64,000 nt of DNA from Begonia masoniana (taxonomy: Eukaryota; Streptophyta; Magnoliopsida; Cucurbitales; Begoniaceae). Positions 44,209-56,200 of the stretch are shown here, piece by piece. How positions within the stretch are numbered: the stretch's first letter is position 1; each line of letters opens with the position of its first letter. The position numbers were made by a program, and so were the translations under genes. The notes beneath the pieces are model-generated. The model worked only from the letters and a program-made list of their open reading frames with translations. It was not told the origin of the DNA and searched no databases. The stretch covers positions 74,171,497 through 74,235,496 of the forward strand of contig CM039502.1 of NCBI GenBank assembly GCA_022432975.1. Direction: 5' to 3'.

Positions 44209-47200
44209 ATGTGGCGCTCTCTCTTGCGCTCCGTTGACCGCTTCTCCCTGCAATACTTCAAGTTAGTTTCGAATTTCGTCCTTTTGTCTTTCTGGTTTGT
44301 ATTTGTGGTGTTTGCGGCAATCGGCCTATCAACTTTGATTCTGAGTGGCTTCGTCTAAGCATTTTGGCACTTGTTCAACTTGTATTTTGGTCGCGTGGTT
44401 AAGTCCGCCGCAGTGTTGTATTTTCTTTCATTTTACCTATACTGGTTAATTTTGTTGTCCAAGGTATTTTTGTGGTTCACCTTGGATCACAATGGTTAGT
44501 GCAGTCATTGTTACCTACTGTAAAAGAGTTTGTACTTGGCGAATCATGGGCGACATATAATGAGGCAAATTTTGCACCACTCTTTATGCTGGGTGTCTGT
44601 ACAACTGGTTTTGACTGACTCTAGGGATTTCAGATTTAAAAGTTGCAGAAGCACGAAGAAGATTGAGTAGATTTATGGCCTTAGGAAGGGAATGTGATCA
44701 TTGGTCTAGCGTTAAACAATACACGGCAGAGGCTAAGTGTTACAGAGGGCTAGGTCGAGGATATGTGGCCTCTGACTTGGAAATCATTTGTTGGATGCGT
44801 ACTAGTTCAACATTTCCACTCCTTGGTTTTTCATCTTTGGCTAGTTGCTTATTTCTGTTTAAATAGGCAAGAGGTTTGACAGGTGTATATGATGTTAAAA
44901 AAAAATGGAACTCATCGAGATTTTTAATGTCCACTATTCTGGAGTGTGGTTATTACATTACTAGAGGTTTTCTTCCTATGAAAGATAGAAAATTGAATGG
45001 TCTCTCTCGTCTGCTCTTAGCTATTTTATTTAAAAGATGTAACAAATGGATGTATCTTTCTTGCTCACTGAGTATAATACACAAACTCACTGAAATGGAA
45101 CGGGAACAAACTAATGGTGAGGAAGTGAGATTCTAATGCTATGAACTCTTACTTATATCCCACATCTAGTTCAATTACATTTGTTTTTCGTCAGATCTTT
45201 GTTATTTTTGTTGCTATTTTCTACTCTTATGATTATCTTCTTTAAGTATAATGAGCATTATAGTTACTATAGTTTTCTTTCTCTCATTGTTAAACTAGGT
45301 ATGTAATTAACGAATTGAGGAATATCAAAGTCGTGGATTCAAAGAACAAGGTACACCGGTTTATATTCAGTAAACTTTTTTTTTAATCATTATGATGTCA
45401 TGTACGAATCTTCCATTTTCTAACTCGTCTCATATTTTCCTTTATGCAGGAATTAGTAGTAGATCTACTGCAGTCTATAGTTGAAATAGTTACTTATGGA
45501 GATAGACAAGATCCACTCATTTTTGAGTTAGAACTACTGCTTCTTTTTGGTTTTACTTCTTAGTATCTAATGTAAAGTAAGGGTGATTGTTATTGTTAAT
45601 TTTTTGCAGATGTTTCATGGAATACCAAGTTATAGCAGAGTTAGTACGTGTATTAAAGATTAACAGAAAGTCAAGAATTGAGGCGCCATTACTTCAGTAT
45701 TTGAGCATAATGATTCAAAACATGGATAGTGAACATGCAATTTGTAAGAGGCCAAACACTATTCACTCACATTCTAATTTTTTTGATTAGAAATTAGATT
45801 GAGAGAATAAGCTTATGCATACTATTTTCACGCTGATCAACTATTATTTTTTACACATGAGCATTGGGAATTTTTTTTTGTATTTTAAATAAATAAAAGA
45901 GTTTCAGTGGCTAATGTTGTGGCCATGGCTTGGAAAAATTCTATTGATTTGAGTAGTGTGTTAATTGAATGGCACAGACTATTGTTTCAGCAATGACTAT
46001 GTCAACAACATTATTGAACATCAATACGAATTTGATGGTGGAGATCTAGCTCTTTATTATGTATCCTTTTTAAGGTTATAATCTCTCTCTCTCTCTCTCT
46101 CTCTCATCGCCATTGTAGAACTTTATTCCGATATGATATATAACTTGTCAACTATGATCTTTTATACAAATTTATCTTATATTTGGTTTCTTTAATGAAT
46201 CAGAGCAGTAAGCAGCAAAATAAACCAAGACACTCTATGCCTCCTCATAAAAGTTAATGGGGTAAGTTGAAGATTGTGCATGTGAGATACTTTGTCAACA
46301 TAGTGATACATTATTTATTCGAGCTTTTATGATGTGAAAATTTGATGTATCTAGATCAAAATTATTATTAATTTTAGATATTAATTATATTTTTCTCTTT
46401 TTATTAATTTTTAAATTCTGTTGTTTTGGGATTATTATTTTTAATTCGGAGACTTATTAAAATATTCAAAAGTTCATCGTGATAAAGTTCTATGCAGTTT
46501 AGAGGTAATTTAAGAATATTTTAATCAAGACTTTTTTGTCTTTGGAGTCTATAAAGAAGCTTCAAGGCTGTAAAATGAATTTAGTTTTGATTTGTCACTA
46601 ATGGAAGTAAATTTTCTCCTTTTTTCAACTTGCTGGTGAATAATCAAATGTTGAATGCCTATTTTTCTGGTATACGAGTATATTACTATGAATATTGAAG
46701 GTCGTCATTGTGTTTCATGTGAGTTTTTGAATACTCTCTCAATTTATCACGTGCAATATTTTTTTTTACCCTTACTCGTATGTTTTGACAACACAAGTTA
46801 TAGCTAGTTGACAAATTTCACTGCCAAAAGAAATATAGCAGGAATAATTTGTTATGGGTCTTCCTATTCTAAATTTACATTTTACTCTACTGGCTAAGGT
46901 GCATGGATGATTAGTAGAAGTGTTCCCCTTCGTCATACAAGGGATTGTGTTTGGTAGTGGAATTTTATCTTTTGCTAATTATTCATGCATGATTTTTACT
47001 CTAGGCATATGATCTACCTTAATTTCATCATTTGGATGATGTCATTACATTTGTATTTACCCTGCTTAAGGGATAATGGTCTTTATTGGGCATAGAGATG
47101 CGAATTTGATCATAAAGACAATGAAAGAGTCAATATATAGTTAATGTATCTGTAAAGTTTATATTTACTTGCGTCCAGTGAATATTTTTCTCTTTATGGT

Positions 47201-50200
47201 AATGTGGTTGAGATTCAATAAAGTCCTTACGTTTTCTGTTTGATTAGGAGCATATTATTTGGTGTCTTAAATTGCAGGATTCTGTATACTCATTTCCTCT
47301 TTACACTGAAGCTTTGAAATTTGCTCACTATGGGGATAAGATGATTCAAACAGCAATTCGTGCATTAACCCTCAGCGTTTATAATGGTATTGTGGTATCT
47401 CTCATTTTGCTATTTGATTTAAAGGTTTAAATAAGTTTCCCTACATGAATTACCAGTTATATCAATTGATTATGCAGTCAGTGATGACATGGTTTGTCAA
47501 TTTATAATAACTCCTCCAGTCTCCAAGTACTTCTCAGACTTGGTGGATAATCTAAAGGAGCAATGCTTTCATCTTGACAGTCTTGTCCATGCTACAGAGT
47601 ATGTTTTCTAGCACTTATTGACATTTTTACTTCCTGATAAAGGATGTTTTGGTAGCGAATTTTCTTAAAAGGTTTAGGCATAAGTACTCTATGCTAATGC
47701 AGGGAGAAAAGCATACAGAAAAGAAGAGAAGAACTATTTCTAGAAACCGATAAAATCATTGACGATCTATACTACATGAAAGACATAATCAATATTGGGA
47801 AGTTCCACTTGAGTAGATTGATTACTCAAAATCTTCTCAGTATGATTGTGTTTCCTATGCTTGCTTTACATGAACCAAGGCAGCTTAATGTAAGAAAAAT
47901 CACTTTCTGGATTTTTTCATAGTTTTTTTTGTTTGTTTTTGAAGGATTCATATTTGTCCTAGGCACTACTCTTGTTGAAGACTGATATTGAAAAAGTTAA
48001 TAAGAACTTTGATCTGATATGTCCTCACAAATAAACTTTACATCCTTTCATTTTTGCTATTTGTTCTTTTTATCTACAATTTGTGGTCAATAGTAGTATT
48101 AGACTCCTGGAGTTCTAATCTTATTCATTGCCAAAGCATGGCTACTTCCATCATCTATTTTCTCGTACTATAAATTCGGGCAGTAATCTGCTCTCTTCCA
48201 TTCTCCCTATATGTGGTGATCATGCTTAACAGATTGGCAAGGGGAGAGGAAAATGGTGCCTATATCCCCAGTCTTTCAAAAATGTTTATTAAAGCGGGTA
48301 AAAGTGATAAAATTTGGTGGGGCTAACCAATTGTATCCTCTTTTTTCCCCTTTCATGTCCATTGTATCCCAAGTTTCCCCCTCAAGAATACAACTCCTCT
48401 TCCCTTTTCCAAAATAAAATAGTTAAACATGGTTGATGGGTCACCTAAATGATTCTTGAGTAGAAGGTTCAAGAATTTTGAAACCAACCTCACATGTATC
48501 TCCACAATTGACTAAATACCTATTTCCAAAATAAAATAGGTAAAGATGGCCATTGGGTTGCTTAAATGATTCTTGATTAGAAGCTCCACCACTTTTGAAA
48601 TCAACCTTCCTTGTACATATCTATACAGTTTGTTTGTAATGCAACTATTTTTTTATAAAGCACAACGCAGACATATTCATTCATTAGATGTGAAGCATGA
48701 CTTATGTATGCAGCATCAACACTTGCGATGAAATGAATGAGATTTTTAGGAATCCAATACGTTCATCGTATAAATATGGTATACTGATTTTGTTTTGAAT
48801 CACTGGAATGAGTTGATTAATAAGATCTGGTTAAGGCTGTTAATTCAACGTTATAAAGTCATTATTTGGAGAAAATATTTGAATTCAGTACATTCCAAGT
48901 TTGCAACTTGCCAATTAGTAAACTCCTATTCCCCTACTTTTCAGTTGATCAAATGGACAGTCATTTTAAGTGCAGATGCCATATAATTTGGTCTTTGACC
49001 TTGGTATTTGGATGTGTACGAGGCATTGCATCGAGTTTCATTCCTCAAGAGGCGTTGCACATATTCAGAGTCTTTTGAATTATATTATGTGCATGAATTG
49101 TTCGTGTGAGATTATTTGTGAAGTTAGTTACTTGTGGATTTTATTGTTGCACCAGGATTCAACTCTGTCTGCAGTCACGTCTCTATATATCGTTTCTCGT
49201 CTTCTTCAAGTTGTAGGTGGAACAGACTTGATCAACGTGGTGGCTGCTGTTATTTTATACGCTTATATGACTTCATGTTCGAAAACTGATTCAGAAGAGG
49301 ATGCAACTTATTTGCGCGAGATAAATAAAGTATTGCATTCTTTTTCTGAATATGGGAGACCAGAAAGTATCAATAAACATAATGTTTTTGGATATCTGGA
49401 GAAGCACTTATCATCTAATTTAAATTTTATCAACTCCGCTGAGAATATCTCGTTGATCAAAAGGTTGGCAATTACATGTTTTAATCCTATTTCACTGATT
49501 TTAAAAGTGTATTAAAAAACTATGGAGAATATTGAATCAAATTACGTATAATTAAAATACATGTCATGCGCAAGATTGTTTATGTTATAACATACGTAAA
49601 CATTCTTATGGTAACATGACTTCTAGGTTAGGTTATTCAAGCTGACTATTGATTTTTATTACTTTTTATTATTCTCTCTCTCTCTCTCTCAATTTTCTCA
49701 TTTCCCTTGTTTTTACTCCCTCAATTCTCTCCTTAATATTTCTCTTTTCTCTCTTCTTTAAATTTACCTTTTTTGCATCAAAAGGCCTTTTCATTCTGTC
49801 GTTTGAATTTTAATCTTAGGCCTAAATTAATGCGCATGCATGCTTCAAGCATTGTTCTTTTGACTTCTATTAGCTACTCTAAACATTTGTAAGGTTGATT
49901 GCTTAAATTGTTAAGAGTTTGGTAGTTTAGACAAGTAAATGAGTGAAAAAACCACTGAAATTTGCAATTTTATAAATGATGAGAATAATGAGTAATTATT
50001 GATTGTGGTTATTTTTGTATGCTTGTTAATGGCATGAGAGTTCCTGGTAGCACCATGATTTATTAACACATGATTTGTCTCCTTGTTCCTACTAAATATG
50101 AGAAACGCTTTTGGGACATGCATCACAGAAGATTACTACTATGCTGTGCTTTATGATCCTTGCATTTTTTCGTACTCGTCATTAAAAGATAGCTGTGTAG

Positions 50201-53200
50201 GCTAGTCTTGACATTTGAAGGAATTTACTATATGATCCTTGTACATTGTAAGAAAAGAAAATGCCTCTTTATATTTATGAATTTTCTTGTGGCGCAGAAT
50301 TGGAGTTCTTTCATGTCTTTCCTCTGATGACCATAGTGTATTGCTAGCATTTCTATTTTTATTGATGATTGTCGCCGAAAGTAAAGGTAACAGCTTATGG
50401 TTTTTACTTTATGACAAATTATAATTTTCAAAAAAATAAATGCTAATGTTTATGTATGCAGATCTCGACTGTTCCCTTGTTCCATTGCTAGGATTAAATG
50501 GAATGTCGAATACCTTGGTAAATTAATATTTCTTTAGAGGTTGAGACACATTTGTTTACATATGAATCTCCTAGTTAGAACTAATAAGATTTACTCTCAT
50601 TCAGATTTTATGACATTCTTCTTTTTGCTGTGCTTTTAGCTTTATTTAACTACTGAATGTATTGGTTTTCTTTTAGTTGATTACCTATTTAACAATTTTT
50701 CCCTCTTGACTAAATTATTATGAAACTTAGGAATAACAATGCCCTGTTTAACTAGCCATATAATGATTTTTTTGCTTTGTACATGATAATGAGTGAATCA
50801 TCTAGAGACAATGACTTCCCTATTCATTTTCTTTTTAAAATTTCTTATTATAGTTGTTTTCATTGTCTAGTCACAAAATAGTTGTTTAATATGTCCTTGA
50901 CAAGCTTCTGCCTCAGGTATTTACTAAAGTTCCGATGAAAACTTGTACCAATGCCTCATTTATGCATTTTTTTTTATAATAAACGAGATTCATTAAGAAA
51001 AGAATGTACAAAGAGACGAGAGGGAAAAACATCCTCCCTTACAATGATCTTAAGATATTAGTGGAAAATAATTTTGCTCTATTGGGAGATAATAACCCCT
51101 AAAAGTATAATTTTTAAAATTCTTTGAGCTATAATTTCACTTAACAATAAAAAAATTAACGTTATTTTATAAATCTCTCTTCAAACATTTATCTTTAAAT
51201 AAAATTTCATTGTGATGAATCCAAATAGCTTAGCAGATGTTAGAATACTTGAGTCAAAAGTAAAATTCTCTTCTTATATCTTCTGACTGTAATAGAAACA
51301 TCATTGATAATGCTCCCAGTATCACCATGGATTTCCATTGACTTGTTGGAAGAAGAAAAAAGACGCCCCCACAATTGTTTAGCAACTTGACATTGTATGT
51401 AACGACCCATTATTCCAGCAAGATATTGTCCTGCTTTGGGGATTGGGCCGTAGCCCAATATCTCCCCTCACGACTTTGTTTGGCGAGGACTTCCCAGTTG
51501 GTCACCCAACCTGGAATTGCTCTCGCCGAAGCACTTTTAACTTCGGAATTCTTACGGGATCCGTTGTCAATTGTGCTCCAAAACGCGTCTTGCTATGTTG
51601 GGAGGATCTCTTTACATATGTTTCATTTCCACATACTTCCCCACGCGATGTGGGATTGTGACGACCCCCTTTTTACAACCCGGGATTTGCCTATACTCGA
51701 GTCCGAGATTCGCCTACACTCGGCTTAGGTCCCGAGGTTTGCCCCGCAACCCGATATTTGCCCCGTAGTCGTACCCATACGTGCACATTTGGGTCATCAC
51801 AATCACCCCCCTCGGGGGCCCAACGTCCTCGTTGACCACATTTCCGGTTGGGTACAGTCTTTGATACCATTTGTAACGACCCATTATCCTAGCAAGATAT
51901 TGTCCGCTCTGGGGATTGGGCCGTAGCCCAATATCCTTCCCTCAGGGCTTTGTTTGGCGAGGACTTCCCAGTCGGTCACCCAACCTGGAATTGCTCTCGC
52001 CGAAGCACTTTTAACTTTGGAGTTTTTACGGGATCCGTTGTCAATTGTGCTCCAAAACGTGTATTGCTATGTTGGGAGGATCTCTTTACATATGTTTCAT
52101 TTCCACATACTTCCCCACGCGATGGGGGATTGTGACGACCCCCTTTTTACAACCCGGGATTTGCCTATACTCGAGTTCGGGATTCGCCTACACTCGGCTT
52201 AGGTCCCGAGGTTTGCCCCGCAACCCGAGGTTTGCCCCGTAGTCGTACCCATACGTGCACATTTGGGTCATCACAATCAACCCCCCTCGGGGGCCCAACG
52301 TCCTCGTTGACCACATTTCCGGTTGGGTACAGGTTTTGATACCATTTGTAACGACCCATTATCCCAGCAAGATATTGTCCGCTCTGGGGATTGGGCCGTA
52401 GCCCAATATCCTCCCTTCAGGGCTTTGTTTCGCGAGGACTTCCCAGTCGGTCACCCAACCTGGAATTGCTCTCGCCAAAGCACTTTTAACTTCGGAGTTC
52501 TTACGGGATCCGTTGTTCAATTGTGCTCCAAAACGCGTTTTGCTATGTTGGGAGGATCTCTTTACATATGTTTCATTTCCACATACTTCCCCAAGCGATG
52601 TGGGATTGTGACGACCCCCTTTTTACAACCTAGGATTTGCCTATATTCGAGTCTGAGATTCGCCTACACTCGGCTTAGGTCCCGAGGTTTGCCCCGCAAC
52701 CCGAGGTTTGCCTCGCAGTTGTACCTATACGTGCACATTCGGGTCATCACATTGTATCATGATATGATTGTTATTTTCATTTTCAGCTTTACAAAAAAGA
52801 CAACAATGTGGATATAGGTCTCTAGAGAGATTCTTCTTATGAATTTGATCATTTGTATATAACTTTTCTTTCACTAAAATTCAAACAAAAACTTGAATTT
52901 TGGAGGAACTCCTCTTCCATATAAATTTATGGAAAGGGCAATTGATAGAAGAAGAGAAAGTGAGCTAAGAGAAAAAAGATTGGAATGAAAAATTAGCAAA
53001 GGGCTTCAAAGTCCATCAATGATAATCTAGGACATTCTCTCTTGGGGAAAAGGAACTAATAGCTGCCTGGAGACTGTCCATGTTGAATAACTATGTGTTG
53101 GTCAAATCTCTTTGAAAGTTCAACACCCGAGGGTTATTGTCCGAATGAGCCATGTTGTAGAGCAAGACAATAGATTGATTTTTGTCACTATAGAGGCAAT

Positions 53201-56200
53201 AAATGTCTGAAAATCTAACACATAAGGGCGCATCTGACATCCATTTATTCTCCCAAAAGCATATTGAGGTTCTGTCACCCACTTTATATTCAATGCAATT
53301 AAGAAATTCCATGGATTACGAAAAGAGACACAATTAGCTGAACTCATTGCCCAACCAAAAGTTTGAGTTCCCTATTTGCTTTTGTTCACGATATGTCATG
53401 GAGAATCATGCTCCGTAGGAAATCTCTAAAGCCATTTTCTCAATAACGTCTTATTTCTGACTTCAAAATTACTGGTGCCAAAGCCCCTTTGAGATTTTGA
53501 TTGATCACAAAAACAGAGAAGATGAAATTTAGTGTCATTATCATTCTCTTTCCAAAAGAAGTTTCTGACCAATCTTTAAAGCCATTTTCCCAATTACGTC
53601 TTATTTATGACTTCAAAATTACTAATGTCAAAGTCCTTTTGAGATTTTGATTGATCATAGATAAGATGAAATTTAGTATCATTATCATTCCCTTTCCAAA
53701 AGAAGTTTATTGACCAATTTATAAAGCATGCCAACAATTTTGCAAAGAAGTTTAGAAAGAGATAAATAGTAAATTGGGATACTCTCAATAACGGCGAGGA
53801 TTAATGTAAGTCTACGTCCCTTTGAAAAACATCATTTTTTCTACCCATCTAATTTTTTCCTCACTTTTTGAATCACATGCCGCCAAAAAGAAGATAGTGA
53901 GTTACCTACCATTGGAAGATCCAAATAATTTAAAGGCCAATCACCTTTTCTGCAATTAGTCGTTGTAGCAAAAATGATCATCATAACCTCGATATTAATG
54001 CCCCACTATATCATTCTTGTTGAGATTAATTTGAGACCAGACAACAAACCAAATATTTTCACAATGTTAATCAAATTTTGAATCTTTGTTCCATCATCAA
54101 TTGAGAAAAGAACAATGGTATCAGCAAATTGAAGATGAGATACATGGATCATATACCCTGCTCTGAATCCTTCTATTAAATTTGGAGACTTAGCTTTTTC
54201 TAACATTTTTCCAAGAACATTTGTATCAAAACATTTGTATCCTATTCAAAAAGGATACAAATGTTTTGATACGAACTCAGAAAAAATGCTTGTTAGCATG
54301 AATGTCACATTTTTTGAAAACAAACCTTTTTTTGGGAAAACTTTTCTTCAGGGGGATAATAGGGAAATGAGTGAAGATAATTTTTGGAAAACCATTGTTA
54401 TGCCTACACCTGTTCTTAGCTATGACCAAAACAGTACAACAAATGTGGAACCTGCAGTGAGTAATGTGGTCCCCACCTCTGATTTTCGTGTTTACTCGAG
54501 AAGGAAAGAAAAGTAGAGTATTGACTTGCTACAAACTTCAACAGTGCCATCATCTGAACCATGTGTTGATCCAGGTAATCTCATCTCTATTACTCCTATT
54601 CCATTTCCTCTTGATCCAATTCGAAAGTCTGATCACTGTGAACATGTTACAACTCCTGAGCCAATCCAAAGTGATCTTAGTGTGCCTATAGCTCTTAGGA
54701 AAGGAGTTCGTGAGTGTACCAAACATCCTATTGCTCGTCATGTGTCATATCATAAACTCTCACCTAGTTTTAGAGCCTTCACCACTAGCATCACTGATGA
54801 TAAAATCCTAAAAACGATACAAGAAGGACTAAGTATTCCAAAGTTGAAGGAGGCTGTCATAGAAGAAATGAGAGCATTGGAGAAGAATGAAACTTGGGAG
54901 ATGACAGAACTTCTAAAAGGTAAACACCTTGTAGGCAACAAGTAGATTTTCACAATCAAGTATAACTCTGATGGCTCGATAGAAAGATACAAAGCCAGAC
55001 TTGTAGCTCGAGGGTTTACTCAAACCTACGGCCTAGATTATGTAAAAACATTTGCTCCAGTTGCCAAGCTCAACGCTGTCAGAGTCTTACTTTCACTAGC
55101 TGCTAATCTGGATTGGCCCCTTTTACAGTTTGATATTAAGAATGCATTTCTTAATGGTGATTTAAAAGAAGAGGTGTTTATGCAAGTGCCTCCAGGTTTT
55201 GAGATTGCAAGTGTAGCAGGGAAGGTCTGCAAACTAAAGAAGTCCTTATACGGGCTCAAGCAATCCCCTAGTGCGTTTGCGAGGTTTGCAAGGGCGGTCA
55301 AGGAGCACGGCTATTCACAAGCTCAATCAGATCATACACTATTCTATAAACATACCTCAGGAGGTAAAATTGCTATTTTGATTGTGTATGTGGATGATAT
55401 AATAATGACAGGAAACAATGAGATTGAGTTAGCGAATTTGAAGAAGCTTCTAGCTCATCAATTTGAGCTTAAGGACTTGGGAAATCTCAAGTTCTTCCTT
55501 GGTATGGAAGTAGCTAGATCAAAGGATGAGATTGTTATATCTCAGAGGAAGTATGTGCTCGATCTGCTCAAAGAGACAGGTCTCCTCGGATGCAAGCCTG
55601 CCTCAACACCTATTGATCCTAATCACAAACTCGGTCTAGGTAAGAATGAAGTGCTTGTGGACAAAGTCAGATATCAGAAACTAGTTAGAAAATTGATTTA
55701 CTTAGCTCATAAAAGGCCTGATATAGCATTTGCCGTTGGCTTAGTAAGTCAATTCATGCATTGTCCAGCTGAAGATCACTTTAAGGCTATCTACAGAATT
55801 CTCCACTACCTCAAAGGAAGTCCGGGTAAGGGCATTGTGTTCAGAAAAAATAAAAACAGACAAATTGAAGTGTTTATAGATGCTGATTGGGCAGGATCTA
55901 AAACTAACAGAAGGTCTACGTTAGCCTATTGCACGTTTGTATGGGGCAACCTTGTGACATGGAGGAGTAAAAAGCAAGATACTGTGGTAAGGAGCAGTGC
56001 AGAAGCTGAGTTCAGAGCAATGGCTCAAGGAGTTTGTGAAGTTATTTGGCTTAGAAGTATCCTAAAAGAACTAAAGATCAAGACTGATAAGCCAATGAAA
56101 CTATTTTGTGACAATAAGTCAGCCATCAGCATTGCACACAATCCATTGCAACATGATAGGACAAAACATGTGGAGATTGATCGACATTTCATCAAAGAAA

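Larger units (their letters stand above)
42110..44957 (+). repeat. Right arm of inverted duplication (TT9 5' region), split by two insertions
   Basis: The arm consists of 42110-42162 plus 43727-44957. Both pieces match 37084-38346 in inverse orientation. The intervening 42163-43726 is a hAT-like MITE and Cassandra E. The match ends at about 44957 inside TT9 intron 1 (GTGTGGTTATTACATT), after which TT9 continues without similarity. This arm is part of the complete gene, so it is probably the source copy. Confidence 0.88.

Noticed and set aside
48795..49155. Open frames in TT9 intron 9 just before exon 10
   Set aside because: They use the wrong phase or lack family similarity; the exon 10 acceptor at 49154-49155 explains the conserved text that follows.
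51398..52751. CRISPR-like or satellite array
   Set aside because: Units are about 400 bp with 70-bp spacers that are identical retroelement internals; outer target duplications show transposition.
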